The notes: generated from the sequence alone by a model not told the origin. Positions 7,389 to 16,134 are shown, numbered from the stretch's first letter. The stretch is 41,851 bases of DNA from DASUPK01 sp036377415 (GCA_036377415.1 DASUYK010000056.1:1-41851); one strand, 5' to 3'. A program made the numbers and translations.

Positions 7389-8177
7389 ATGCGCAAATAC
7401 CTGATCGGGATGATCGGCGGCCTGGTCGGTGCTGTTGTCATTTCGAACATCGCGTTGGCGGAGGTCACCAGCTTGAGCATCGGCTCGCAATGGACGCCAG
7501 CGAAGCAAGACAACAAAAGGCACGGACCGGCGAAGGTCTTCATCGAAACCAACGAAGCGCACGCGGGCACCTTGTTGGGCCAGCCGGGGTGTACGACGGG
7601 TAGTGAGGTGACGTGTCTTGCCAAACCGTCCGCGATCCAAAGCCTGATCACCTTCCCGAAGGACGTCGAAATCGATCCGGGCAACCTGCCGGAGTGCGGC
7701 CTGGCGTCGCTCCAGGGCAAGTCCACGGCCGCCGCGAGGTCGACCTGCCCCCGGTCGATCGTCGGAGGAGGTAACAGCGTCGGCAAGACCCTGGAAGGCC
7801 GGACCCTGACCGGGGTGATTACGGCGTTCAAAGGCGTGCCCTCGGGCGGTAGCCCGTCGCTCTATCTGCACCTTGACATCGCGGGCGTCGCGACCAAGCC
7901 AATCCTGAACGGCGTCGTTCAAGGCAACACTCTGCTGCTGCAGATTCCACCGGTCCCGGGCATGGTGAGCGAACACTTCGACACCACGCTCGACCCGGTC
8001 GTCACCGGGAAGAAGAAGAACAAGAAAACGGGCAAGGTGAAGAAGTCGTTTCTCATCTCCATCAGGTGTCCGAAGTCCCGCAAGTGGACGATCGCCGAGA
8101 CCGTCACGTATGAGAACGGAAAGACGCTGACCGATAGCACGTCGCAGAAGTGCAAGCAGAAGCGGAGGAGGAGGTAG
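7389..8177 (+). CDS. Secreted protein of unknown function
   Basis: 262 residues with a signal peptide (about 1-24, cleavage after NIALA). The mature part is beta-rich with paired Cys (PGCTTGSEVTC, LPECG, STCPRS) and a glycine turn VGGGNSVG. The C-terminus has lysine/arginine-rich stretches (KKKNKKTGKVKK and a terminal KQKRRRR). I recall similar uncharacterised exported proteins in Thermoleophilia. A strong GGGAGG RBS lies before the ATG. Lys and Asn use is higher than in its neighbours, which may mean recent transfer or surface adaptation. Confidence 0.78.
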   Translation: MRKYLIGMIGGLVGAVVISNIALAEVTSLSIGSQWTPAKQDNKRHGPAKVFIETNEAHAGTLLGQPGCTTGSEVTCLAKPSAIQSLITFPKDVEIDPGNLPECGLASLQGKSTAAARSTCPRSIVGGGNSVGKTLEGRTLTGVITAFKGVPSGGSPSLYLHLDIAGVATKPILNGVVQGNTLLLQIPPVPGMVSEHFDTTLDPVVTGKKKNKKTGKVKKSFLISIRCPKSRKWTIAETVTYENGKTLTDSTSQKCKQKRRRR

Positions 8178-8354
8178 CAGCTTCTCCGCTCACCCGGCGA
8201 TCTGAAGCGCTCCGCGCTGTAAAGAAACGAGCGGCCCCTTGGGCAGAGAGTGACCAGGGACCGCTCCCGAGCGAGGTACCCGACTCTTCTCGATCTCAGA
8301 CAGGCGGGCTAGATCTCCGACGCAGGTCTCGTCGTGCGGCGGGACGATCTCCAA

Positions 8355-8579
8355 TCAGCTCGGTGGATAGTCCGAGACGATCGAATAAGTCTGGGGTTGG
8401 GGGTGCGACCGATGACCGTTCGCCTCGTCTAGCGTCAGACCGATGCCGGTCCGTGCCTTCCGTAGGCGAAGGGACACTTCTTCTAGGTCTTCGGGGATCA
8501 ACGAGTCGATGGCGTCCAACTCGTACGCCAGCTCGCGCAGCCCCTCGCGCAGCACATCGCGTTCGCTCATAACAGACAT
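8355..8579 (-). CDS. Small acidic helical protein, unknown
   Basis: 74 residues from the ATG at 8579. AAGGA lies a few bases upstream (GAAGGAAACC before ATG), which decides this start over the longer frame. The sequence SERDVLREGLRELAYELDAI followed by PEDLEEVSLRLRKA predicts two amphipathic helices and then a polar tail. No family is recognised. It stands alone between two plus-strand genes. Confidence 0.5.
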   Translation of the reverse strand: MSVMSERDVLREGLRELAYELDAIDSLIPEDLEEVSLRLRKARTGIGLTLDEANGHRSHPQPQTYSIVSDYPPS

Positions 8580-8885
8580 TGGTTTCCTTCTCCCGGCAGC
8601 GGCGGGCATGCTCGCAGATTGCGGGAAACGCGGCAATTGGAGTAGTTGGTATCCGCTGCCTCGGGAGCCTGAGCCCATCCGTTCAATCACCACCTTGGAG
8701 TCCCGGACCCCTCTGCACTTCTCTCAGGTGGAGCGGATCGACCGGCGACGCCAGCAGCACCCGAATCGGGAAGCTCACGGGCGGGATTCTCTCCCCTTGG
8801 CGGGAGCGATGAGTTTCGCCGCGTCGCCGGGTCTTCATCTCCAGTAGACCTAGCGGGCAGGATCCCGCCGACCCGAGGAGGACCG
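8580..8885. other. 306-bp spacer, little content
   Basis: No coding frame looks real here. The left end carries the RBS of the minus-strand small gene. Near the right end a hairpin GCGGG-CAGGAT-CCCGC (8853-8868) and a GAGGAGG RBS precede the VOC gene at 8886. I see no tRNA or repeat. Confidence 0.5.
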
Positions 8886-9374
8886 ATGAGCCAGAAGATC
8901 GTCCCGAACCTGTGGTTCGACACCGAGGCCGAGGAGGCCGCCGAGTTCTACATCTCGGTCTTCAAGGACGGCCGGATCGTGAACGTCACCCACTACAGGG
9001 AGAACGCGCCCCGCGAGGCCGGGATGGTGATGACGGTCGAGTTCGAGCTCCTGGGCCAGCGGTTCGTCGGGATCAACGGCGGCCCCGAGTTCAAGTTCGA
9101 CGAGGCGGTCTCCTTCCAGATCAGCTGCAAGGATCAGGACGAGGTCGACTACTACTGGGAGAGGTTGATCGCCGACGGCGGCAGGGAGGGCCAGTGCGGC
9201 TGGCTCACCGACAGGTACGGGCTCTCCTGGCAGGTCACCCCGGAGGGGATGGAGGAGGTTTTCGCCGACGCCGACCCGGAGCGGGCGAAGCGCGCGATGG
9301 AGGCGATGCTGAAGATGAAGAAGCTCGACGTCGAGGGGCTGCGGGCCGCGGCGGATGGGGTGCCGGCGTCGTGA
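8886..9374 (+). CDS. VOC-family protein (PhnB/3-demethylubiquinone-like)
   Basis: 162 residues matching the PF06983-type VOC fold. It begins IVPNLWFDTEAEEAAEFY (canonical opening NLWFDxxAEEAA), with FKDGRIVNVTHY and GQRFVGINGGPEF in the first half and CGWLTDRYGLSWQVTP in the second, both typical. It has a conserved helical C-terminus with MLKMKKLD. Members are often annotated as methyltransferase-like but have no SAM site. The activity is unknown. A GAGGAGG RBS precedes the ATG. It overlaps the next gene by GTGA and starts the probable 8886-12691 operon. Confidence 0.88.
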   Translation: MSQKIVPNLWFDTEAEEAAEFYISVFKDGRIVNVTHYRENAPREAGMVMTVEFELLGQRFVGINGGPEFKFDEAVSFQISCKDQDEVDYYWERLIADGGREGQCGWLTDRYGLSWQVTPEGMEEVFADADPERAKRAMEAMLKMKKLDVEGLRAAADGVPAS

Positions 9375-9676
9375 CCACGATGGCCGAGACCCCGACGTTG
9401 TTCGTTTGCCACGGCGATGACGGTGGTCCGCGAGTTCATCCCTGTCGCCGAGTTCAGGAGGCCCTTCGTGAGGCCGGGATCGAGTACGAGAAGGTGATCG
9501 CCGCCCACGGTCACCCGATCCCCTTCCTGCGAAAGGGCTCCCGGGACCAGCTGCGGGAGGCGACCGGAGACACGAAGCTGCCGGCGCTCAAGCTCCCCGA
9601 CGGCTCGATCATCACTCACTCTCGTGCCATCCTCTCTTGGATCGAAGGAGAGGAAAAGCAATCGGAGCTCATCTGA
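9371..9676 (+). CDS. Glutaredoxin/GST-N-domain-like protein
   Basis: About 101 residues with a thioredoxin-like fold. The first strand TLFVCHGDD leads to the active-site-like loop HPCRRVQEALREAG (one Cys, no CxxC). A cis-Pro segment TKLPALKLPDG follows, then SRAILSWIE, all in glutaredoxin/GST-N order. A GTG start overlaps the VOC stop; an ATG three codons later is an alternative. A monothiol redox or glutathione-analogue role is inferred from the fold. Confidence 0.78.
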   Translation: MTTMAETPTLFVCHGDDGGPRVHPCRRVQEALREAGIEYEKVIAAHGHPIPFLRKGSRDQLREATGDTKLPALKLPDGSIITHSRAILSWIEGEEKQSELI

Positions 9677-9691
9677 TGAGATCCTGCGTGG

Positions 9692-10495
9692 ATGACCCCG
9701 GAGTTCGGCAAGGCGGCTAGCCACGGCAGCCACATCAGCCAGGCCTATCCCGACCGGGTGGAGGTGCGAGGGCGCGACCTGACCGGCGACCTGATGGGCC
9801 GCCTCACCTTCACCGAGTACTTCCACCTGTTGCTCACCGGGCGGGAGCCGAGCGAGGAGGAGCGCTTCTTCCTCGACCTGCTGCTGGTAGCGATCGCCGA
9901 GCACGGGATGATGCCCACCAACGTCGCCGCCCGGATGACGCTGGCGGCCGACCCCGACTCGCTGCATGGGGCGGTGGCGGCGGGGATCCTCGGCGCCGGC
10001 CCGGTGATCCTCGGCACCTCGGCGGAGTGCGCGCGGCTTCTGAAGGCGGCGCAGGAGCGGGTGGCATCCGGCGACGAGCCCGAGGCAGTCGCCCGCGAGC
10101 TGGCCCTGGAGGTCCGCGAGGCCGGTGAGAAGCTGCCCGGGTTCGGCCATCCGGTCCACCGGCCGCTCGACCCGCGCGCCGAGCGGATCCTCGAGCTCGC
10201 CGATGACCACGGTGTGAGCGGGGCCCATGTGCGGCTCGCCCGCTGCTTCCGCGACGCCGCCGCCGACGCCTGGGGGAGGCCGCTGACGCTGAACGTCTCG
10301 ATGCCGATCGCGGCAGTGATGCTCGACCTCGGCTTCTCGTCGGCCACCGTGAAGGCCGTGCCGATCCTCGGCCGCACCGCCAGCCTCCTCGCCCACCTAG
10401 CCGAGGAGCGGGAGGAGCCGATTGGCTTCCTGATGGCGGCGCGGGCGGAGGAGGCGATCACCTACAGGCCTCCCGACGACGACGAGCAGCGCTGA
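9692..10495 (+). CDS. Citrate synthase-like / citryl-CoA lyase family protein
   Basis: 267 residues, shorter than true citrate synthases (about 370-430) and about the length of citryl-CoA lyase-type members. Conserved segments are EHGMMPTNVAAR (H71), LPGFGHPVHRPLDPR (H153/H156) and PILGRTASLLAHLAEE near the C-terminus. It probably acts in C-C lyase or condensation chemistry on a CoA thioester. The directly coupled CoA ligase (stop/start overlap TGATG at 10493-10497) may provide the substrate. Confidence 0.85.
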   Translation: MTPEFGKAASHGSHISQAYPDRVEVRGRDLTGDLMGRLTFTEYFHLLLTGREPSEEERFFLDLLLVAIAEHGMMPTNVAARMTLAADPDSLHGAVAAGILGAGPVILGTSAECARLLKAAQERVASGDEPEAVARELALEVREAGEKLPGFGHPVHRPLDPRAERILELADDHGVSGAHVRLARCFRDAAADAWGRPLTLNVSMPIAAVMLDLGFSSATVKAVPILGRTASLLAHLAEEREEPIGFLMAARAEEAITYRPPDDDEQR

Positions 10496-11796
10496 TGCTC
10501 GAGCCCGAGGTCGAGACCCGGCCCTGGGCGGAGCAGCTCGCGCTCGACGACCGCTCCTATCGCGAGCAGGTCGCGTATCTGTTCGAGCGATCCGGCTTCT
10601 ACCGCGCCAAGCTCCCCGCGGCCGGGTTCGACAGCCTCGAGGCGGTCGGCGGCCTGGCGGAGATCGCCCGGCTGCCGCTCACCGAGAAGCAGGAGCTCAG
10701 GGACACCGCGACGGCCGACAACCCGATCGGCGCCCACCTCTGCGGCGAGCCGGGGGAGATCGTCAGGATCTACTCGACCAGCGGCACCACCGGTGCCCCC
10801 ACCTACATCCCGCTCACCGCCTCAGACCTCGGCAACTGGGTGACCGGCTCGGCCCGGAGCTACGCCGCCTCAGGCGTAGAGCCCGGCCAGCGGATCGTCT
10901 CCACCTACAGCGCAGGGCCGTTCGCGGCGGGCGCGGCGCTTGCCTCCTTCGAGCGCATCGGCCTCAGCCACATCCCGCTCGGCACCGGCAATACCGAGCG
11001 TCTGTTGACGGCAATCGAGCAGCTCCGGCCCGAGGCCGCCGTGCTCACCCCCTCCTACGCCGCCTACCTGGTCGAGTCGGTGGCGGAGCGCGGCGTCGAC
11101 CTGCGGGGCTCGAGCGTCGAGCGAGTGCTGGTGGCGGGGGAGCCGGGCGGCGGCGAGCCGGCCTTCAGGGCGCAGGTGGAGGAGGGGTGGGGCGCCCGCC
11201 TCACCGAGGCGATGGGGGTGGGCGATATCGGCGTCTCGCTCTGGGGCGAGTGCGAGGAGCAGGACGGGATGCACCTGGGCGCGCGCGGCTTCGTCCACCC
11301 CGAGCTGATCGATCCCGAGAGCGGTGAGGCGCTGGAGATGGAGGAGGGGGCGACGGGTGAGCTCGTGCTCACGCACCTCCGCCATCGCGCCGCGCCACTG
11401 CTCCGCTTCCGCACCCGTGATCACGTCGTGGTCCGGACGAGTCCGTGCGAGTGCGGCCGCACCGCCCCCCGAATCCGCTGCGTCGGGCGGACCGACGACA
11501 TGCTGATCGTCCGCGGCGTCAACGTCTTCCCCTCCGCGATCCGCGAGCTGGTGGGCGAGTTCGCGCCAAGGGTGAGTGGCCACATCCTGGTCAGGCCCCG
11601 GGACCCGGGGGTGAAGCAGGAGCCGCCGCTTCCGGTCATGGTCGAGCTGGCGCGGGGCGCGATGCCGGACGACAAGCTGGCCGACGCGATTGGTGCGAGA
11701 CTGCGAGAGGTGCTCGTCGTCGGCACAAGGATCGAGCTGGTCCCGTGGGGAAGTTTGCGGCGAAGCGAGTACAAGTCGAGGCTGGTCGAGCGATAG
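10495..11796 (+). CDS. PaaK-like AMP-forming CoA ligase
   Basis: 433 residues of the phenylacetate-CoA ligase branch of the adenylating superfamily. The P-loop-like motif is YSTSGTTG (93-100). A later FRTRDHVVV lies near CECGRTAPRIRCVGRTDDM, then VRGVNVFPSAIRE, the linker and C-terminal domain typical of PaaK. The acid substrate is unknown. It overlaps the citrate synthase-like gene by one base, so the two probably act in sequence. Confidence 0.9.
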   Translation: MLEPEVETRPWAEQLALDDRSYREQVAYLFERSGFYRAKLPAAGFDSLEAVGGLAEIARLPLTEKQELRDTATADNPIGAHLCGEPGEIVRIYSTSGTTGAPTYIPLTASDLGNWVTGSARSYAASGVEPGQRIVSTYSAGPFAAGAALASFERIGLSHIPLGTGNTERLLTAIEQLRPEAAVLTPSYAAYLVESVAERGVDLRGSSVERVLVAGEPGGGEPAFRAQVEEGWGARLTEAMGVGDIGVSLWGECEEQDGMHLGARGFVHPELIDPESGEALEMEEGATGELVLTHLRHRAAPLLRFRTRDHVVVRTSPCECGRTAPRIRCVGRTDDMLIVRGVNVFPSAIRELVGEFAPRVSGHILVRPRDPGVKQEPPLPVMVELARGAMPDDKLADAIGARLREVLVVGTRIELVPWGSLRRSEYKSRLVER

Positions 11797-11814
11797 GCAG
11801 GGAGGCCGAAGCGG

Positions 11815-11982
11815 ATGCGAAAGCTCCAAAGCCAGGGTGTCCACCACATCACGGTCACCGTGGCGGACCCGCAGACGTACATCGCGCTCTCGGTCTCGGC
11901 CGCCACCTTCCAGCAGGCGGTGGACCGGCTCGACGAGCGGGGGATCAGCACAGCGACGGTCAAGGAGCGATCACATGGCTGA
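11815..11982 (+). pseudogene. Internally deleted VOC (glyoxalase) gene remnant
   Basis: A 55-codon frame with a good RBS (GGGAGG) starts MRKLQSQGVHHITVTVADPQT. It then jumps to YIALSVSAATFQQAVDRLDE and RGISTATVKER before stopping. From memory, a full-length VOC family has MRxLxSxGVHHIT..ADRQT, then about 65 residues, then HHLAFxVSxATFxQAVERLDxRGI, then the C-terminal metal-ligand half. The frame is therefore an in-frame internal deletion plus a 3' truncation. It may still be translated, because it overlaps the GST start by eight bases. Confidence 0.6.
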
Positions 11983-12691
11983 GAACACACTGAGCATCCT
12001 GAAGCCGAGCGTCAACAACCTGGCGGCGCGGGTCTTGGTCCGGGCGGCGGGGCTCGACTTCGAGGAGGTCGACATGTGGGGGAACAAGGGCACTCCGGAG
12101 TTCCTCGCCAAGGACCCGGCCGACCTTACGCCGCTGCTCGAGTGCGAGGGGCTGCCGAAGGGCTCCCTCTGGGAGAGCTGCGCGATCATGCAGTACCTCT
12201 GCAACAAGCACGGGCTCGACCAGTTCTACCCCACCGATCCGGCCGAGCGGGCGATGACCGACAGCGCGATGTTCTACTTGATCGGCACGCTCTATCCGGT
12301 GGTCGCCCGCGCCACCTACCCGACACTCGGCTTTCCCCAGTACGCGGGCGAGGTCGGCACCTCGGAGGCCGACGACGAGATGAAGGCGAAGGCCCAGAAG
12401 GATGCGGCCGACGCGATCGCCCAGCCGCTCGAGGCCTTCCACAAGTTCTTCATCGACGACAAGAAGTTCATCGGCGGGGACTCACCCTCGATCGCCGACA
12501 TCCGCCTCGCGGTCACCCTCGAGTTCCTCCGCGTGATCGACTACGACTTCCCCGCCTGGTGCGAGGGGTACATGAGCGCCGTCGAATCCGCCCTCGGCGA
12601 CGCCTACTCCGAGCCGGCCGCCGATGTCCGCGGCTTCGTCGGTCAGATGAAGGAGGCCGCGGCAGGGGCGGGGGCGGAAGCTACGGCCTGA
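11975..12691 (+). CDS. Glutathione S-transferase family protein
   Basis: 238 residues. The N-terminal thioredoxin-like domain (about 1-80) has LSILKPSVNNLAARVLVRAA, DPADLTPLLE (cis-Pro) and LWESCAIMQYLCNKH (the ES motif that binds the gamma-glutamyl group). The all-helical C-terminal domain contains FIGGDSPSIADIRLAVTLEF (N-capping box). The cofactor thiol in an actinobacterium is uncertain. AAGGAG lies seven bases before the ATG. It is the last gene of the operon before a convergent ABC exporter. Confidence 0.88.
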   Translation: MAENTLSILKPSVNNLAARVLVRAAGLDFEEVDMWGNKGTPEFLAKDPADLTPLLECEGLPKGSLWESCAIMQYLCNKHGLDQFYPTDPAERAMTDSAMFYLIGTLYPVVARATYPTLGFPQYAGEVGTSEADDEMKAKAQKDAADAIAQPLEAFHKFFIDDKKFIGGDSPSIADIRLAVTLEFLRVIDYDFPAWCEGYMSAVESALGDAYSEPAADVRGFVGQMKEAAAGAGAEATA

Positions 12692-12725
12692 ACTCCCAAT
12701 CGAGCGAGGCTCGTCCAGCCGTGGA

Positions 12726-13523
12726 CTACGGCTTGAGTTTTCGTCCACTCGTGAACAGCCACTGGCTCCACGCCAGCAGCGCCAGGCACATCCCCGCGAC
12801 CACCGCGAAGGCGATCAAGGGGCTCACGTCGGAGGTACCGAGGAACCCGTAGCGGATCGCCTCGACGACGTAGAAGAGGGGGTTGGCGTGGGAGAGCTGC
12901 TCCCAGGGTGAGCCGAGGCGGTCGATCGAGTAGAAGACGCCGCCGAGGAAGGTGAGGGGGAGGATGACGATGTTGTTGATGAAGCTCGTGTGGTCGAAGG
13001 TCTCGGCGTAGATCCCGACGATCGTGCCGAGGGCGCCGAAGCCGCAGACCAGCAGCAGCACCGCGACGATCAGCTGGGCGGGGTGCTCGATCGGGGCGCC
13101 GGTGATCGGCAGCGCCAGGGCGGCGAGGCCGGCGCCGATGATCAGCGCCCGGAAGGCGCCGCCGACCAGGTAGCCGAGGTTGACCTGCCAGTTGTGGATC
13201 GGGGCGGCGAGGACGTCGTCGATGTAGCGGTCACTTCGCCCCTGGAAGATCGTCGAGGCGTTGTTGGAGTACGCGGCCTGGGCCATCGCCATCGCGATCA
13301 GGCCGGGGACGATGAACTGCTCGTACTCGACGCCGTGGATTTCGTTGATCCGGTCGCCGAGCGAGAGGCCGAAGACGACGATGAAGAGGAGAGAGGAGAC
13401 CACGGGCGCGAGCGTCGTCTGGGTCCACAGGCGCAGCACCCGGTGGCACTCGCGGCGGGAGAGCCAGAGAAAGCCCTGCCAGGGGCGGGCGGCCTCGACG
13501 GTGGCGGCGTCCGGCGCGCTCAC
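12726..13523 (-). CDS. ABC-2 type transporter permease
   Basis: 265 residues with six hydrophobic segments and the ABC-2 layout of DrrB/NodJ-type exporters: PSLL-type first helix (VVSSLLFIVVFGLSLG), FIVPGLIAMAMAQAAYSN, and NNIVILPLTFLGGVFYSID before LSHANPLFYVVEAIRYG. The last motif is highly typical. A GTG start overlaps the ATPase stop (GTGA), so the two form one exporter. The substrate is unknown: drug, lipid or polysaccharide. Confidence 0.92.
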   Translation of the reverse strand: MSAPDAATVEAARPWQGFLWLSRRECHRVLRLWTQTTLAPVVSSLLFIVVFGLSLGDRINEIHGVEYEQFIVPGLIAMAMAQAAYSNNASTIFQGRSDRYIDDVLAAPIHNWQVNLGYLVGGAFRALIIGAGLAALALPITGAPIEHPAQLIVAVLLLVCGFGALGTIVGIYAETFDHTSFINNIVILPLTFLGGVFYSIDRLGSPWEQLSHANPLFYVVEAIRYGFLGTSDVSPLIAFAVVAGMCLALLAWSQWLFTSGRKLKP

Positions 13524-14281
13524 GCCGGCGCCTCCTCCGGCTCCTCGACCACGCGCCGACCGGCGGCGACGGTCTTCATGTAGACGTCCTCGAGGCTGGC
13601 GGCGTCGAAGCGCCGCTTCAGCCCCTCGGCGTTGTCGCGAGCCATGATCCGCCCGCTGCCGATCAGGGCGATCTCCTCGCAGAGCGCCTCGGCCTCCTCG
13701 AGGTAGTGGGTGGTGAGGAGGATCGTCGTCCCACGCTCGTGCAGGCGGCGGATGTAGCGCCAGAGTTCGTGCCGGAGCTCGAGGTCGACGCCGGCGGTCG
13801 GCTCATCGAGGATCACCAGGCGCGGCTCGTGCAGCAGCGCCCGAGCGAGCAGCAGTCGGCGGCGCATCCCGCCGGAGAGCTTAGGGGCGCGGACGTCGCG
13901 CTTCGCGCGCAGATCGAAGACGTCGATCATCTCCTCGGCGCGCTCGGCGGCGGCGGCGCCGGTCATCCCGTAGTAGCCGCCGTGGTAGACGAGTGTCTCG
14001 CGGACGGTGAGGAAGCGGTCGAGGTTCGGCTCCTGCTCGGCGACCCCGACCAGCCGTCGCGCCTCCATGCAGCCCCCGGGATTCCCGAAGACGCTGATCT
14101 CGCCCTCCGTGAGGCGGATCAGGTTGCAGACCGCGCTGATCAGAGTGGTCTTGCCGGCGCCGTTCGGGCCGAGCAGGCCGAAGAAGCTGCCCGCCGGCAC
14201 CTCGAGGTCGAGGGAGTCGAGGGCGAGGGTGCCGTCGTCGTAGCGCTTGGTCAGGCCGCGGAGCTCGAGGGCGTTCGGCAT
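13520..14281 (-). CDS. ABC transporter ATP-binding protein (DrrA/NodI-like)
   Basis: 253 residues with Walker A LLGPNGAGKTTL, signature LSGGMRRRLLLARAL, Walker B RLVILDEPTAGVD and the H-loop LLTTHYLEEAEALCEEI. The sequence after the H-loop (IALIGSGRIMARD) matches daunorubicin-type exporters. It drives the coupled permease. A TATCAA-like -10 lies about six bases before the ATG, so the message may be leaderless. Divergent from the FAD oxidoreductase across a 50-bp spacer. Confidence 0.93.
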   Translation of the reverse strand: MPNALELRGLTKRYDDGTLALDSLDLEVPAGSFFGLLGPNGAGKTTLISAVCNLIRLTEGEISVFGNPGGCMEARRLVGVAEQEPNLDRFLTVRETLVYHGGYYGMTGAAAAERAEEMIDVFDLRAKRDVRAPKLSGGMRRRLLLARALLHEPRLVILDEPTAGVDLELRHELWRYIRRLHERGTTILLTTHYLEEAEALCEEIALIGSGRIMARDNAEGLKRRFDAASLEDVYMKTVAAGRRVVEEPEEAPA

Positions 14282-14319
14282 CCGTCATTGATAGCGAAGT
14301 GCCCCGGCGGGCCATCTCC

Positions 14320-14334
14320 TAGGCTGGAGCGGTG
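14320..14334 (+). promoter_or_regulatory. Leaderless promoter of FAD oxidoreductase
   Basis: TAGGCT (14320-14325), six bases, GTG start. Transcription should begin at or next to the start codon. Confidence 0.55.
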
Positions 14335-15957
14335 AGCGCCGCAGAGGACACGGACGTCGGCGGGCGCCTAGGCCGGGTCGGCCTGCCTGCGCCGATCGCC
14401 GAGCTGGCGGCGCGCGACTGGGACGCCGTCGTGGTCGGCGGCGGGCACAACGGGCTGACCGCGGCGGCCTACCTGGCGCGGGCGGGGCAGTCGGTTCTGG
14501 TTCTGGAGCGGCGCGAGCGGCTCGGCGGGGCCTGCACCCTGGAGCAGCCCTTCGAGGACGATCGCTTCCTGGTCAGCCCCTGCGCCTACGTGGTCGGGCT
14601 GCTCGACGGCCTCGTGATCGACGAACTCGATCTACCCTCGCACGGCTACCGCGTCCTTCTCGCCGACCCCAACCTCTGGTGTCCGTTCCCCGACGGCACC
14701 TCATTCGCCCAGTTCCTCGACGACTCGGACACCGCCGCCCACATGCGGGAGAACGGCTTCTCCGAGGAGGACATCCACGGCGCCCTTGCCTACGAGGAGA
14801 CCTTCGACAGGATCCGCCAGCTGCTCCGGGCCGGCCCGGCCGGCGACACCTGGCGCGGCCCGTCGCCCAGCCGCGAGCGGGTGGAGGAGATCCTCGGCGA
14901 CGAGGAGCTGATCTCGATCGTCTTCGAGGAGTCGATCGCCGAGACCCTGGAGCGCTACGTATCCGACGAGCGCCTCGCCGACGCCCTCTTCGGCCAGGGG
15001 ATCATCGGCGAGTGGGCGGGACCGCGCTACCCGGGCACCGCCTCGGTCCACCTGATGCACGCCCAGGGTGAGGTCGCGGGGCAGGGCGGAGTCTGGGGCT
15101 TCGTCGAGGGCGGCATGGGGCGGATCTCGTTCGCGATCGCGGAGGCCGCTCGGCGGGCCGGGGCGGTGCTCGCCGCCGGGGTGCCGGTCGCGCGAGTCTC
15201 GCCCGGCGAGGGGGTGGAGCTCGAGTCGGGTGAGTCGATTCGGGCCCGCCAGGTGATCTGCAACGCGGACCCGAAGCGACTCCTCCGGATGCTCCCGCCC
15301 GACGCTTTGCCCGACGGGTACCGGGCCCGCCTGGAGGAATGGCAGGTGCGCTCGCCGGTGGTCAAGGTGAACGCCGCGCTCAGCCGGCTGCCGAGCTTCA
15401 CCGCGGCGGGATCTGTGGAGCCACACCGGGCGATGGTCACAGTCACCCCCGGGCTCGACGCCGCCCAGGAGGCCTTCGAAGCCTGCCAGCGCGGCGAGCC
15501 GCGGATCGGCTTCGCCGAGCTCTACTTCCAGTCTGCGTATGACCCGAGCGTCACGCCGCCCGGCGGGCAGACGATGAGCGCCTTCGCCCAGTACGCCCCC
15601 TATGAGCTCGCCGAAGGCGACTGGGATCGCCGCCGCGAGGAGATCGGCGGACTGGTGCTCGACCTGATCGAGTCATATGCGCCGGACGTGCGGGAGTGCG
15701 TCCTCGAGCTCGAGGTGCTCGGCCCGCCCGACATCGAGTCGCGGATCGGCCTCAGCGGCGGGAACATCTTCCAGGGCGAGACGCTCCCCGATCAGATGTG
15801 GGACCGGCGGCTCGAGCCGCGGACCCCGGTCGAGGGGCTCTACCTCTGCGGCGCCGCCACCCACCCGGCCGGGTCGGTGATCGCCCTGAACGGGCGAAAC
15901 GCGGCGATCGCCGCGCTCGAGGACGTAGGGGTCGAGGCTTCCGCGCTAACTGGGTAG
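14332..15957 (+). CDS. FAD-dependent phytoene-desaturase-like oxidoreductase (PYROXD2-like)
   Basis: 541 residues. The FAD-binding dinucleotide fold is AVVVGGGHNGLTAAAYLARA (about 32-51) followed by ERRERLGGACTLE. A mid-region GEVAGQGGVWGFVEGGMG lines the cofactor. The C-terminal FAD motif is LYLCGAATHPAGSVIALNGRNAA. This motif set is the NAD(P)/FAD-dependent oxidoreductase group close to PYROXD2 and carotenoid desaturases. The substrate is unknown. No carotenoid genes lie nearby, so a carotenoid role is not supported. Confidence 0.88.
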   Translation: MSAAEDTDVGGRLGRVGLPAPIAELAARDWDAVVVGGGHNGLTAAAYLARAGQSVLVLERRERLGGACTLEQPFEDDRFLVSPCAYVVGLLDGLVIDELDLPSHGYRVLLADPNLWCPFPDGTSFAQFLDDSDTAAHMRENGFSEEDIHGALAYEETFDRIRQLLRAGPAGDTWRGPSPSRERVEEILGDEELISIVFEESIAETLERYVSDERLADALFGQGIIGEWAGPRYPGTASVHLMHAQGEVAGQGGVWGFVEGGMGRISFAIAEAARRAGAVLAAGVPVARVSPGEGVELESGESIRARQVICNADPKRLLRMLPPDALPDGYRARLEEWQVRSPVVKVNAALSRLPSFTAAGSVEPHRAMVTVTPGLDAAQEAFEACQRGEPRIGFAELYFQSAYDPSVTPPGGQTMSAFAQYAPYELAEGDWDRRREEIGGLVLDLIESYAPDVRECVLELEVLGPPDIESRIGLSGGNIFQGETLPDQMWDRRLEPRTPVEGLYLCGAATHPAGSVIALNGRNAAIAALEDVGVEASALTG

Positions 15958-15979
15958 TGCCGCTTCACCGCTGGGGAGG

Positions 15980-16096
15980 GTCCTGCGAAACGGCGTGCCC
16001 GACGGGAGCAGGGGCCGGAACACCGAGGTCCTCACCTTCGACGACGATGGGAGGATCCGGAGAGCGGAGGTCTACTTCGGCTGGGAGCTGGAGTGA
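15980..16096 (+). pseudogene. Fragment of a SnoaL/NTF2-like protein
   Basis: The spacer frame reads VLRNGVPDGS, then RNTEVLTFDDDGRIRRAEVYFGWELE and stops. RNTEVxTFxDGxIxxxEVYFGW is, from memory, the C-terminal end of SnoaL/NTF2-like small proteins. No start or N-terminal half is present, so it appears to be a 3' relic. Confidence 0.45.
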
Positions 16097-16119
16097 CCGC
16101 CGCCGCGAGACGCCGGGAG

Positions 16120-16134
16120 TAGGCTGCGCCCATG
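16120..16134 (+). promoter_or_regulatory. Leaderless promoter of 60-aa gene
   Basis: TAGGCT (16120-16125), six bases, ATG. Identical hexamer and spacing to the 14320 promoter. Confidence 0.55.

Noticed and set aside
8640..8710. tRNA-like segment with GTTCAATC
   Set aside because: No acceptor stem or anticodon arm can be paired around it.
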